In this document: positions 52,460 through 63,792 of the stretch, one piece after another
How positions within the stretch are numbered: the stretch's first letter is position 1
Layout of the letters: every line of letters begins with the position of its first letter
NCBI RefSeq assembly: GCF_052857255.1
Contig: NC_135502.1
Coordinates: 155,234,599 to 155,298,598 of the forward strand
Direction of reading: 5' to 3'
Source: Amblyomma americanum
Lineage: Eukaryota; Arthropoda; Arachnida; Ixodida; Ixodidae
Length of the DNA stretch: 64,000 nt
The notes under the pieces: generated by a model
What the model was told of the DNA's origin: nothing
Database searches by the model: none
Seen by the model: only the letters and a program-made list of their open reading frames with translations
Program-made: the position numbers and the translations under genes

Positions 52460-54246
52460 GATGTGAAATATGGTAGAATTTTACACACAAAGGAAATATG
52501 AATTCAAAAAGTAGCCCGATCCCGCCCATAAAACAGGAAATATCAGCACAATACAGATGTAATTTCAGTTTATTAGAAGTGCTCTTTGCTTTTAAATGAA
52601 TGCAAACAGGAGACGAATATGTATGCACCATTTAACATACAATGTGCGTAGCACTACGCCACCAGCATATAATAATGGCAAACTTTTTCTCTAGCTCTGA
52701 GAAATCTGAAAAAAATGAAAAATGAAGCAATAAAAACCTAATACAGGCTGAAAGTTGACGCACCTTAAGCAAGCATTCTAAAGGGTACAAAGCATATATG
52801 CACACGCAAAAGCAAACGCATGTAAAGCGCAACCTGGGTGCCAAAAGAATATACGAGATGGGCGTACGATACAGATAAGCGGTTTCAGGTCACGGATATT
52901 CTGCAGGTTAAAACCTCCCTCTCGCTTTGCCTCTCGCACGAGCCTCGAAGTAAGCTTGACCGTGTTATCAAAACAGGAAAAAAATTAATTCTACGAGGCG
53001 AAAATAAAAAAAATAAGCATAAACCAACATACCTTGACGACGTTGCCCACGGAAACCCGGGGATGAAATAAAATGCTGCAACTATATACATGAATTCAAC
53101 GAAGCCTTCTGGCCTGCGCCTTCTCACGGCACAGCGAACGCTCAAACATACGCCTTACATCCTCGTTACACCCCCCTTTTATTTTCCTGTGACTAAGTGT
53201 GGAGATAAGACTGCTTGGAGCCGGATGGAAAGGGGCGACGTCTTGAGGTAGGAGTCCTGGCGCGCCGCACCCATTGTACAGCAGACCGCGCGTGCGGCAC
53301 AATACGGCGTGAGAGGCGAAATCAAGGAGATCAAGGCACAAGTAATCCGGTGGGGGTGGGTTGAAAGTCAGCGCCGCGAACACAACACTAACTATACCGC
53401 TGCGAGAGTGCGGCAATGTAGGTAAAGCAGGTTAATCCATCACACTCGCAGCAAGAGTCTGGTGGGCTTGCGAAGATCTCTCCCGCCTATGACCGCAGGG
53501 GACGGCCACGCTGCCACCAACAACACGCCACAGTCGTCGGAGGTGCTGAGATATGCAGAGTGCGCGCTCGTAGTCGCCCATTGCCTTGAAATCCGCTGCC
53601 GCGAACGACGCCTGTAAGAGCGCCATAATGGTGTAGGGACTTGAAGCTGCGCAAAAGACTTGTGATGCGCCGCGCTCCGCTGCATCTGTTCCAAAAGAAA
53701 TGATGTGGCACGCCGAGGTGCGCGGGAAAGCTGCCATTATTCCGTAGCTACAAAGTTTACGACAGCCCAGTGATGAGAGCAAGAGCTGCCGTCCGCTGGG
53801 GCTTGCGCGCGAGCGGCTAGGGGCTGCGCGAATACTTGTGCGCAAGATGGCTTCCGTCCAGCGATGAAGCCGGGCGAGCGCAGCGAGGAAGCCGGGCGAG
53901 TGATGGGAGGCCATTTCTGCGCCCGTCCTAGACAGCGGCGCAACGAGGACTGCTGGTAGTTGGAGATGCCTTTAGGGACCGCCGCACCGTGCTGCAGTTG
54001 GAAACACTATAGAAGACTGGCACGTTGGTGACTGCCGCTCCCGGCGGTGCGGTGAAAAGGCAGACCGCCGTCGCCTGCCTGCCTGCAGCATGGAGCCGAC
54101 GGCCTACGAGAGAGATGCGGGGTGAAAAGCGCTTCCTTCGGCTGTTCAAACAAAACGGTTTGATCTCTCAAAACGGCGAGTGCAAGTGCAAATCCTTATA
54201 TCCCCGTAGCTTTTGGCGCGAGGGAGAGAGAAAAGGGAGCGAGGAA
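52460..54246 (+). other. Mostly unassigned DNA within LINE L-D
   Basis: About 1.8 kb separating the two halves of L-D. The left part (52460-53420) is AT-rich with no supported feature. The right part (53430-54150) is GC-rich and contains the 160-codon open frame listed separately. Confidence 0.45.
53432..53914 (-). CDS. Hypothetical 160-aa ORF
   Basis: ATG at 53914 (GAAATGG context) opens 160 codons: MASHHSPGFLAALARLHRW ... SFAAADFKAMGDYERAL ... LAASVMD. It is Ala/Arg/Ser-rich with Cys scattered (CRKLC, CHI, CAASS), with no signal peptide and no domain I recognise. It lies in GC-rich DNA where chance frames are long, inside the material that splits LINE L-D. It may be a single exon, a fragment of an unknown element, or noise. 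Confidence 0.2.
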   Translation of the reverse strand: MASHHSPGFLAALARLHRWTEAILRTSIRAAPSRSRASPSGRQLLLSSLGCRKLCSYGIMAAFPRTSACHIISFGTDAAERGASQVFCAASSPYTIMALLQASFAAADFKAMGDYERALCISQHLRRLWRVVGGSVAVPCGHRRERSSQAHQTLAASVMD

Positions 54247-54335
54247 TCAATTTGTATTTTTTGTTGAAAAGCATTGGTCCCAAAAACGTGCTCCCAGTTA
54301 TCTTTCTGGGACCAAAATGCTATGATTTGTTTTTG
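54247..54335. repeat. Short inverted repeat at L-D break
   Basis: GCATTGGTCCCA (from 54272) pairs with TGGGACCAAAATGC (ending near 54325) around a loop of about 25 bp. It lies where LINE L-D ORF2 sequence is lost, so it may be the end of an inserted small element. Confidence 0.4.
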
Positions 54336-54362
54336 TTTCTGGTTAACACCCTCGAAACGTAT

Positions 54363-55870
54363 CTAGGCCATTAGTGGGCGCACTTCCCTTTTGCTTGTGT
54401 TTCTGTGTCCTGCCTCTACGGCCTGGAAATGTTCGATAAATGTTTTACTGGGACTGGGACATTCCATCCTTTCTGGGCGCGCCTGGGGAGGTACGTTGTT
54501 TGCTGGGGAGGGATTCCCAATTTTGGCGAGACAGAGTTGCAGCATGCGTCTCATTCCCCTTGTTGATCCGGGCCAGCCGGCGTCTGAGTGTTCTATTCCA
54601 GCACTGACGCCGCTGACGCACTGAGGCGAGAGTTGGGGTAAGAGCGGCCGGGGCCGCTGGGGTCTTTGTAGGGTTAGGGGTTTGGACCTGCTGGTGGGCA
54701 TGCAGCTGTGCCTGGAAGCGGAGGTTGGTGGTTTTGAGGGAGGGGAGCTGCGCGCGCACATGCAGCAGCTGTTCGTAGATTGGGTTGGCGGAGTCCTAGG
54801 AAACTACGCGTGTCCCGCTCACTTCGTTGGTGCAGCGGCCTGGTGTCTGGACAGGTGGTCTCAGTGGGACTGGAGGCGGTGGTGGCCTGGTTCCAGTCCA
54901 GGAGCGGGACGTGGCCTTGGGCTTGTTAGGGGTGGACGGCTCTTTTGGTGCGGCAGGCTGCAGCACCGGAAATGACTTCGATGTGAGCTGCGGGGCCTCG
55001 GGCTTGCGGGTCGTGGAGCGGCTGCGGTGTTGGGGTGGAGCCATACTGGTGGAAGTCTGGCTGGCGTTTGCATCGCCGGCTCGCTTGGTTCCCCAGTACC
55101 TCTTTTGGATGAGGTACGGGGTGCGGAACTGCGCCTTGTACGTTCTGTCCGCCGTCAGGTGCGTATACCGCAGACCTTGCATTGCGGCGCGCAGGAGTGG
55201 TCCTCAGGGGGTTCGACTTGGTCGCAGCCGGGATAGCGGCATTGCTTGGGAGCAGGGCACACATCCGCATAATGGCCGAGTGCGCCATAGTTCCGGCAGT
55301 GATCAAGCTTCTTTTTGCAGAGGTAGCACCTATATAGTACAGAGGAGCAGTAGATGTGCTTGGGCACCCCGTCTCTTTCGAAAAGGACGATGATGGACTC
55401 TGTCGAGCCCATGCGTCTAATGTCGAGGATGGGAGGGTTCCACTCGTGACTGAGACGGTCCTTGATGTCTTCGTATGAGTGGTTGAGAGGGAGGCCTTGG
55501 ACCACGCCACGGGCGCAGTCCTCCGGTGCCGTTTTGTAAGAGTATGTGTCGTAGGCGTTGCCTTTGATCAATATGGACTTGATGTCGAGGTAGTGGAGTC
55601 TGCGCTGCGGGTTGGAAGTGTTGATGAGGGTGAGATGTTGGATGGTGCTGATGACTGTGTCGGGCTTGGCCTCTTCAGGTCCGAGGCAGGCTGCTTGCAA
55701 AATGGCATCGCGAAGCACAACGGCGTTCACCGTCGGAAGGCTGAGGCCGCCACGGGGATGGATGATGATGTTATGGTCGTCGATGGGGAGCTTGGGATGG
55801 CGTAGGGAAGACAGTTGGGGTGGCCGGGGCCGGTGCCCGGCCGGGCTTGAGGCATATTCAGAGTAACGGT
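54363..55870 (-). pseudogene. LINE L-D ORF1, zinc-knuckle protein
   Basis: Minus-strand ORF1. Near the start, PRGGLSLPTVNAVVLRDAIL (55690-55770) matches the 'RPRGGL' opening of a common arthropod LINE ORF1. A conserved domain follows (LHYLDIKSILIKGNAYDTYSY; ILDIRRMGSTESIIVLFE), then Cys/His knuckles CYLCKKKLDHCRNYGALGHYADVC, CRYPGC and CAPQCKVC near 55160-55330. After a frameshift there is a Ser/Pro-rich linker (54796-55182) and a Gln-rich, coiled-coil-like tail (LPSLKTTNLRFQAQLHAHQQ, 54690-54760) up to the stop near 54363. At least three frameshifts. About 470 bp of 5' UTR extends to 56340. Confidence 0.8.
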
Positions 55871-56340
55871 GGGAGGGGATTTGAGATTGGAGCTTCGCTA
55901 GTCGTGCGCTGATTGCCAGCAGTTAGTAGAGGTAAGTTCCGATGGAGATATGTCTTCTCGCTCTACTACAATGGGTTACATGCCGCCGTCGAGGCGCCGA
56001 CGCGCTGGTGGTCCGAGCGCGAAGCTGTGTCTCTAGTGGCGTTCGGTATCGGCGGCTGCTGCGCCGCGAGGCTTAGCCTCAGAGCAGCGGGGTGATGAAA
56101 AGATATGAACTTGCCTCTTAATGTGGTGCTCCACGTCGGGAAAGATTGGTATCGGCAGGTTCCTGACGAGAATCGGAGGCTGATGACACTAGTTTCAGAC
56201 GGCTGGCATGAGTCAATGCGGACGTAAACGATAGTTTGCGGAGCGTGTGTGCAGCGCGTCCGCTCACCCGGTCTCCGAACGCCGTTTTGACTAGGGACGC
56301 TTACCCGACATGCGCCGCTGACAAGCCTAGAAGCCGCCAC

Positions 56341-56610
56341 TTTGGCCCAGTGGTCAGGGCGCTCGGCTATTCATCCGGAGTACCCGGGTTCGAACGAGAC
56401 CGCCGCGTGTGATTCGATGGAGGCGAAACGCAATGGCGCCCATGCGCTGTGCGAATTCAGTGCACGTTAAAGATCCCCAGGTGGTCGAAATTAGTTTGGA
56501 GCACTCCACCTCTTTCTTCCTTTCTTCTCTGAGACCCTCCTTTATCCGTACCCTTACGGATAAAGCCAGATACCGCGCCATTTCCTTTCCCCAAAAACCA
56601 ATAATCAAAT
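56341..56610 (+). mobile_element. tRNA-derived SINE, plus strand
   Basis: The head is tRNA-like: TGGCCCAGTGGTCAGGGCGC (A box) and ACCCGGGTTCGAACGAGACC (B box). The body reads GATGGAGGCGAAACGCAATG, CAGTGCACGTTAAAGATCCC, AGGTGGTCGAAATTAG. A CTTTCTTCC stretch and CCATTTCCTTTCCCC precede an A/T-rich tail. Same family as 22990-23282; the best-preserved copy here. It would be transcribed by RNA polymerase III and mobilised by a LINE. Confidence 0.85.
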
Positions 56611-59600
56611 TTTTTAGTAGTAGTAGTAAGTGGGTCTTATTAAGAGAATAGTATAAAGGGAGGAAAAGATTTTTGCTAGCCCCGACATCAGCCATCGATG
56701 CTGAAGCACCTGAGCTGGGGCAGCGGAAATAAAGGATAGCAGACAGAATGGAGAAATTGAGTGAAATAGGTGAGCGGAACGGAAGACAGAATGGGGGAGA
56801 GGTAGTATACACAAACTATTTGCACAATAAGAAATGTGTCCAGGTTGTGCGCGTGATTAGTTCATGATGGAGCAAGAAAAACTACGCGCACAACACTATG
56901 TTGACTGCAACTGGAGTGGCGTGTCCAGTTGTTAGTCATCCAAAGTAGAACTTGCGGAACGTTCGGTCACTGCGTGTACCTACCTGGCGGAGAACTAACG
57001 GCACGTCAAGCCCGTCTGATCGAGGAATGCACCGTCTTACCAAGATTCGCTCAGGGGTGCGCGCACTGCCCTGCGGACACAATAGCGTCTTGAGGGAGTC
57101 TGGTAGTATGCCCGGCGCCCTATAGGCTGCAAGCATATCCCGACGAGCATCGGCGAACGCGGCACAGAGAAGGAGCAGGTGCTCTGACGTTCCCGCTGCT
57201 CCGCATCCTCCACACGCATCACTCGTCGCGATTCTCTGACGCTTCCGTCGTACCCCGGGTCACACGCAAGCAATGGGCGCGCGGAGGATCATTGCACGTT
57301 GCGACCGCGTAATTGCGCGACAGACGATTGATGCTGTCGATGCGCTCACCTCCTACGATGCGTGGGTCGAGGTGCTTTCTAGCCTAGCCTAATGCTAGGC
57401 TAGTGCTGCTCTAGCTGCGGGTCCTTGGACCCAAGATATTAAACGTATTTTTGGAATATGGCGGAGTGCTAGGCGCACTATGGCACAGGTCGACCCTGTA
57501 TTGCACAACATCGGGAATCGGCCCGGGGCATATGGGACTATTAGCGCGAGCCTTTTCTTTCTATCCTTCCTATGCTATCCTCCTATCAAGCGAGCGTGGC
57601 TCGGCTTAAGCCAGTATGCTGGCTCGTGCACTTTCCTTTCTTTCTTCCTGTCAACAGGAACAGCAGCAGCAGCAGCAGCTACAAAAAATTTGGAGCGCGC
57701 TTAAGCTTCGTCTTTAGGAGGGTAGACGCGACAGCGTGTTGAAGCGCTGCCAAGGAGTCCACGGGACGGAACGCCAACGCCCGTTCGGCGCACGCGTGGC
57801 CCGTTGGACAATTTAAGGAAAAGACGCCTATCTCACTGTCACCACTTCGCGCACATTTGCGTGCGCTCCCAGACACCCTTAGAGAGTGGGGGAGTAGCGG
57901 CCTCGGTCACAGAGGAGGTTCCGTCGACTCGGCCAATCTATGATGCTCGTGATATCTTCATATTTTAGCATGCGCTCTCCGCTCCCTCGGTCATCGAGGG
58001 GCCCTGTAGTGGCTCGGCAGTAGACATCTCGAGCCAGCTCGTGGGCCGCCTCTTTGCCGGGGACGGCTTCGTGCGCCGGACTCCAAATTATTTGAAGTTT
58101 CCTTTCCAACTTTCTCTAGCCGAGGATCTTTGCCGCTAAGGGTGAGATCCTTCCCTTGCTAAAATTTTGTATGGCACTTTTGCATGCGACTGATGACAAA
58201 CTTCGCTTCCGTTCCAACGCAAGCCAGCGTGAGCCCAGTTTCTTCGTCAACTTCTATGCTCCACCCGCGCAATGTGGCAGCTGTGGTGGGGTTGCCCCGT
58301 CTGCTGACGACTGTTGCGGCCGTAAAATCGCCATCACCTCCCACCGCCTCTACATAGGCCAGCTCATGTTCGAAATTTTGCGAAATCCAATTTGTAATGC
58401 CTCGGCTCATTTTTGCCTCCGGTGTTTGTTATATTCTGGGTGCATGTTTTTTGTCAGGGGGGGGAGTGAATCATCAGATTTTGTCTGACTTCCATATCTA
58501 CCTCCAGCTTTTGCGTGGGACCCCTATCCAGTTTGATCCCAACTTTGGTCAGAATATCTCTTCCTGCAGTGTCCTCGTGCTGCTAAGTCTCTCAATTTGA
58601 GAGGTTCGCACCGCCTCCGCCCATTCTGCCCATGTCGTGTGCCACCTTAGAGCCATTACTCTCTCTGTTGATGTGCATATGGGCAGACCCAGCACTCTTT
58701 TTACGCATTTACTCATCAGAGGCTCAATCTTCTCTTTTTTCGCCGCTTTCAAATCTAGATACAGCGTTGCGTAGCTCACCCGGCGGAAGACGTACGCCTG
58801 TACCAGTTTAATCAAATTTCTTTCATTTAACCCCCTGCCCCTGCTGGCTACCCACCTAATTAGGTTCAGGCTCTGCATGACGTGATTCTCCAGCCTTCTG
58901 ATAGTCTCGCCATTATGTCCGTCTGACTGGAGAATCTGGCCGAAGATTCTGATTTGCTCGACTTTTGGTACCTCCGTACCCGCCACTTTAATTTTGATCT
59001 CCTTTGGTGGCTTGCACCTTAAGTGCTTCAGATTATATATAAATAAATATAATTTCGGCGGTGAGCACGATAGGCCTCTCTCGGCTGCGCAAACGACTGT
59101 GATGTCGGTGGCGGCCTAGAGCAGGTTTTCCAGGGCCGAATTACTTCCTCGGTTTACCCAAAGAGCGATATCATCCGCAAATATACTACATTTTAATCCC
59201 TCGAGCTTTGCCAATTGCTCGAGGAGCTCTCTCATAGCGACGTTGAAGAGCAGAGGAGACAGCACCGTTCCCTGGGGCGTACCCTTACTCCCTAGCTCAA
59301 TTGCGGGGGATTCCAGCGTTTGGAACTTCATGCAATCAGTTCTGCCCGTCAGGAAGACTTTGATGTACCGATATGTCCTGGTATCTACATTAACCTTGTT
59401 CAGCTCTTCCAGGGCCGCCTCATGTTTCACGTTGTCGAAAGCCTTCGTGAGGTCCAGCACCAAAATGGCTTTCGCATCTTTTAACCTTGAGTCTATTATG
59501 TCATGTTTGGTTTGGATCATGACGTCCTGCTTACACAAGTGAGGTCGGATCCCGACCATCTCATGTGGACACTGATCGCCCTGCTCCATGAAGAAATATT

Positions 59601-59640
59601 TTAATACGAAAACTAGAAAAGTCTCCTCAATTGGCAATTA
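56611..59640 (-). pseudogene. LINE L-E ORF2: RT, RNase H, C-terminal zinc motif
   Basis: Minus-strand LINE starting in the RT fingers (MVGIRPHLCKQDVMIQTKHDI). The RT palm is well preserved: LVLDLTKAFDNVKHEAAL, SKGTPQGTVLSPLLFNVAM and the active site IFADDIALWVNR (59116-59637). Post-palm text at 58549-58986 reads VEQIRIFGQILQ and YATLYLDLKAAKKEKIEPLM. RNase H includes LRGWSIEVDEETGLTLA and WSPAHEAVPGKEAAHELARD. A Cys/His C-terminus, CGGCGAAGTSEHLLLLC, is near 57185-57235. Unrelated DNA interrupts at about 57300-57700. The 3' UTR ends in a (TAC)n tail at 56615-56630. Endonuclease and ORF1 are absent; several stops. Confidence 0.83.
57300..57700 (+). other. Foreign insert in LINE L-E with (CAG)n
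   Basis: About 400 bp not belonging to L-E. It has a short palindrome (TAGCCTAATGCTAGGCTA near 57385) and a CAGCAGCAGCAGCAGCAG tract at 57662-57680. No coding frame with recognisable content. Origin not identified. Confidence 0.4.
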
Positions 59641-61363
59641 TGCTACCAATTTTCTTAACTTCATGCGTTGGGAAATTGATGGAGCACGTCGTCTAGACCA
59701 GACTGATGAGCGTGTTTCTGAACAAATTTTTTCCGTTTCAGAGTTCATATTTTTAGAAATTTTTATATCGTTTACTCTTGTGACAGTATGTGTGATGTAT
59801 TAACATTATAATTTAATATAATAGTTGCATATGTTAAGAGAATATACATGCAGTTTTATTCAGTAATTATCATAGCTTGATAGTCGTGCTTCCCAATTTT
59901 TGCAATTCAACTTCATCTTTTGTGCTGAGGAAGACCCCACTCCCCGTCCTCCCATAAGTCCCGTGCTTTGGAAACTCCTCCTGTATTGCTTTTACTGTAA
60001 TTATGATGTGTGAGACTGTGCCTTCAAAGATGTTATATGACTTCGTGCACGTGATCCAGAATATGTACGCAGGAGAACATGCTGTTTGATATCATGATAA
60101 AGCCATGGCACTGGGCCGGCTGGCATCGAGCTTGGCACTTGGCAACCTTGCAGTGCTTGGAGAGATAACAAGACCCGTGGCCTGGCTACCCTCTCAACGC
60201 TATTCTGCCAGCTGTTACTCGCCTGAGCCTATCGACCAGGGCAGCTCATCAAAGGCTGCTGTCAGCCACAACTTTCTGACCATCCTCAGCGTCTTTCAGC
60301 ACAACCAGCAAGTCCAACTGCGATGGGCCGCTAAAGTTTCATGAACGGTGCCCAAGTTCTGGCTCCGAGTTTGGCAAGACTAAACTTTATAACCCCTTTC
60401 CCACTATACGACCTCCGCCCAATGTCACCTGCTGCACCTGCATCGCTCTCATGCTCTAGCGCTGGAGCAGCACAAAGTGGGCATGCTCAAGCTACGTTCG
60501 TCAGAGTAGCCACCGCCTGGTGCCACAAACAATACTACGCAACCATGGCGACAGCACGTGAGTAAAGTTCATGTGCAATAAGAGTATTTTTAAAATTCAC
60601 AAGTTACCAACCGTTTAAGCTTCTTTCCATGGCCAGAACAGCCAGCCAAGTGTGCTGAAAATTGTGCCCCTCGCATGCCGATACCACAGGCAAAATATGC
60701 CGGTGCATAGCGCCAAAATGCATGTACATTCTGGTGTTTGAGTGTATTTGTTGAAATAAACGAACTATATATATACATTCGTTCTGCTTTTTCTTGCCTA
60801 GGCAGTGCTAGAGTAAGTTTATTCGCAAGCCATAAGCGATACTACTCGCGGTAGTAGCACATGCTGCCGCCATATACGTTTAGTACGCTTGTGGCTCGAA
60901 AATAATCACAAAGGGGCTCTGCATAGCCAAGGTTAAGAAGCACAATGTACGCAAAACGCGTTTCTTTCAAGTACTGGTCACAAACAGCAATGCGTACACG
61001 TGAGGTGAGCACATGCACCTGCAAATTTTACAATGTGGGACCCATATGTTTGGGATACCACTTTAAGCTCATTGAGCTGTGTTTCACAGCTTGGTCATGG
61101 AAGATGCCTAAGGTGGCACGTAACGCATTTGTTTCAGTAATAATATGATTGCACACGAACAGCCGTGGCAACAGCCTGTGCCGATTTACGTGCGGATCTC
61201 ACAGTGTAGCAGTGCACACACAGTGGCTAATTCAGATGTGGTATCAGGCGGTGACTGCTCCAACCAGTTTTGCTCTTGGGAGCCAGATGGCTTTGGCGCT
61301 AGCGTGGGCCAGCGAAGATTCTTGGGAGGGATCAAGTGAGGTGAGCAAGTCAGTGGGAGGGGC
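59641..61363 (+). other. Possible host DNA, no confirmed gene
   Basis: Sequence without recognisable transposon text. Near 60541 the context AACCATGGCGACAGCAC is followed by GTGAGTAAAG, a strong 5' splice-site match, so a first coding exon ending at about 60557 is conceivable. Near 61137 TTTGTTTCAG resembles a 3' splice site. No protein family can be named for either, and splicing cannot be shown from sequence alone. Confidence 0.25.
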
Positions 61364-61987
61364 ATGAAAGCAAGCAGAAACGTTGACAGAGAGGGAGAAA
61401 GGGCTGGTTGGCTTTTGACACAGACTTACCTCGAGGCACTTCCGGCCTCGGTGGCCACGAGGGGTAAAGAGGAGGATGTGGGGGAGCAAAGGTGTGGGAA
61501 TAAGAGGGATTCATACGGGCGATGTAATCCCTCTCTAAGTGACGGCCGCTGCATACACGTCCCGCCTTCGAGAGTGCTGCGGCGACGCAGCTTCCGGTTT
61601 TGCTGCGGCGCTCACCGCCGACCAAAGAGGGGGCCGTACGTTGAGCCTGTACCCTCAGTCCCCGCCTCCTCGGAGAATGTGGTCTTCGGTGGCATGCGGG
61701 GGATGCAGCCCGCTGTCGTCTCTCTTTTTTTAGATGTTCCCCCTCAGGGCTTCTTTTCTCTCTCCAATATCCCTTCCTTAGATGTATCTATTCTGTTTCC
61801 CCGCTGGGCTTTTTTTTTTACCAACACAACCCACCAAGGGGGCATTGTTTTGGCCCCTTCCTTCCTTTTCAAAACTTCTCAGTCTGTCTCCAAAGCCCAG
61901 CCACTTCCCTCATCCCTCTCGGTGGCTCCCTGCCTCCCATGTGAATCGGGAATTGAAGAGCAGGGGAAGACTTCAGGCGATTGGTGA
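61364..61987 (+). CDS. Hypothetical 207-aa ORF
   Basis: ATG 61364 opens 207 codons (MKASRNVDREGERAGWLLTQ ... GIEEQGKTSGDW). The first third is charged and the rest is rich in Ser, Pro and Phe, from pyrimidine tracts (61720-61900). There is no domain, signal peptide or membrane segment I can defend. Candidates are host gene, spurious frame, or 3'-untranslated sequence. I lean to spurious because the frame crosses low-complexity pyrimidine runs. Confidence 0.2.
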   Translation: MKASRNVDREGERAGWLLTQTYLEALPASVATRGKEEDVGEQRCGNKRDSYGRCNPSLSDGRCIHVPPSRVLRRRSFRFCCGAHRRPKRGPYVEPVPSVPASSENVVFGGMRGMQPAVVSLFLDVPPQGFFSLSNIPSLDVSILFPRWAFFFTNTTHQGGIVLAPSFLFKTSQSVSKAQPLPSSLSVAPCLPCESGIEEQGKTSGDW

Positions 61988-62101
61988 CGTTGCTCACCTC
62001 CTATCCAAATCCATTAACGCCAATGCCCCCCGTGTGAATACCGCTTAAGCGGCAGTGTTCACTGGAGGGTGGGGGTTTAAATATTATCATGTTGAATTTT
62101 A

Positions 62102-62380
62102 TTGGCGCAACTGCAGCTTTGGTCAAACAGTGATTTCTTACACAACGTGGGGTCACAGACCCATTTTCGAAGCATTTCAACCCACAGCACGGAGGCAGTT
62201 GAAAACCTGTACACAATTTATCAGCGGTGGGTTCCTGGCAGCACCGTAGACTTAACTCCGCCCCTCCTGCATCCGAGCCAGATGCGAAGAAAATTAACAG
62301 AGGCTGCAGCGGTTGCTTTTGAGGAATATAGAAAGGGTGACAGTCAAAGCTACATTAAGCACGTAGCGTGGCAGCACTGA
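62102..62380 (+). CDS. Possible terminal exon, unknown protein
   Basis: The frame ending at TGA 62378-62380 reads like real protein: STEAVENLYTIYQRWVPGST, LLHPSQMRRKLTEAAAVAFE, EYRKGDSQSYIKHVAWQH. It has no low-complexity bias and no transposon motif. It is followed by about 340 bp of non-coding sequence with two AATAAA signals (62710-62715 and 62721-62726), as expected for the last exon and 3' UTR of a host gene. No ATG opens the frame; AAACAG at about 62126-62131 could be the 3' splice site. Family not recognised. Confidence 0.35.
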   Translation: MAQLQLWSNSDFLHNVGSQTHFRSISTHSTEAVENLYTIYQRWVPGSTVDLTPPLLHPSQMRRKLTEAAAVAFEEYRKGDSQSYIKHVAWQH

Positions 62381-62709
62381 TTGCACTGATTGTTGCGCTC
62401 TGTACTTGTCGTATGGGTTACTTTATTGTGTCCTGTGTCCTTTGCGCAAGTACATTCTTTGATTAAGCCAGAGCATAGTACCCTTCCCGAGAACCTGCCT
62501 CTTGGGCCCGCTGTGTCCATTGTAGGATATTTACTTTCCTGCAGCAGGCTTCTTTATTTGAGCTTTATGCACTTCCTTGAGAGCTTGATTCATGTTCCCG
62601 CCAAGCTAATACAAATGTTTTTATGTGTGTGTAGGTGCACTGTCTGCCCGCGACTGTTGGCTGAAGCTGCACAGTATCATGCCAGCACAATGCCATTGTG
62701 GCGTTACCA

Positions 62710-62726
62710 AATAAACTTGAAATAAA
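62710..62726 (+). terminator. Twin poly(A) signals
   Basis: Two AATAAA hexamers, 11 bp apart, about 330 bp after the stop codon of the possible terminal exon. They are consistent with a cleavage and polyadenylation site near 62740. Confidence 0.4.
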
Positions 62727-62844
62727 CATGTACCAACCAGATCAAGTTTCCACTACAATCTAGAAAGATGTTTAAATCCGGAACACTTGTTCTATGGTGT
62801 AAAACACTGACAACGCTGGCCATGATTTAGAAGAGTCCCAAATC

Positions 62845-62990
62845 CTAGACGAGTCCCATACAGACGCTCTGAATAACCCCGAGGCTTTGAATAATCACGG
62901 GTCCCCGATTAATAAAAGGGAAACGATCAATTCGCGGGCTCCGATCAATTAGGAGGGCCCTAATCCTGACCCCCGAATAATCTAGAAAAC
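62845..62990 (+). repeat. Degenerate ~18-bp repeat tract
   Basis: Irregular repeats such as GATCAATTCGCGGGCTCC, GATCAATTAGGAGGGCCC and CCCCGAATAATC follow each other. On the minus strand this yields a pseudo-periodic frame (LIDRSPRIDRFPFINRGPV), which I read as a product of the repeat and not a gene. Confidence 0.45.
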
Positions 62991-63000
62991 AGGTCCTGTT

Positions 63001-63792
63001 CCATAATCCCGGTTTCTGAAACTGTTCAAACCTACACACATTTTTTTTCAACGCCCTTTGACACTTAATAAGTGGCAAAGGACGTTGTTCTCATTAGAGG
63101 GAAGGAGATGTTTGCGCGTGAAACCACGTACACATTTTGTTATTGCTTACTGTATGCGCATGCGAACTCCTCTTGTATAGCTCATCTGATAGCCCACACT
63201 GTTTTTTAAAGATGGCCAGCACAGGCCCTTTGCGCTCAGCACGTAACCTGCTTGCCGCCTGCCAAGTACCAGGAATTAACGTTACCTCAATGTTACGTCT
63301 GCGTCGCCCTGTTCTGGGATGGCAATCATGACAAAATGCGCCCCGTGTGAGATTCTGTATTTTTCGGGGCCTTATCATGTGGCTTAATATGAGGCTGCCA
63401 ATATAGTAAAGAAGGTGGCAGAGTTTCTTTTCAATCCAATACGAGCGCACGCTCCTGCTACTAGTGTTGTTCGTCGGCCACAGGGCGACTTCTTCCTCCC
63501 TAGTAGCCTTTAGAAAAATTTCCAGTTGTTCGCTTGTTTCTGAAGCGTTAGTTCGGGCTCACGTACACATAAAGTTGCGCACATGCTCGTCAGGAGTTGG
63601 CGTGAAAATATTGTGACATGTGGTAGGAATTGCTTTTTCTTGAAAACCCTATCGTCATTTTAATGACAAGGTATGGGGCGGCCCAGCCTTATTCTGTACA
63701 ATGGATGCGTCTTCCAATCGCATTATGTAGTAGGGATAGGTAATTTCACCAGGGAAAAAGGAAATAAGTTTGGGAGGCATTCACGGTCGGGG
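63001..63792 (+). other. Unassigned region
   Basis: About 790 bp in which I see no gene or element. The frame at 63094-63450 (minus) has no domain and overlaps another on the plus strand. Confidence 0.4.

Noticed and set aside
54827..55393. 188-codon plus-strand frame rich in Gly and Trp
   Set aside because: Antisense to LINE L-D ORF1, whose zinc knuckles are readable on the minus strand.
56341..56400. tRNA gene
   Set aside because: A and B boxes are present, but the sequence does not close into a cloverleaf acceptor stem and is followed by a SINE body shared with other copies.
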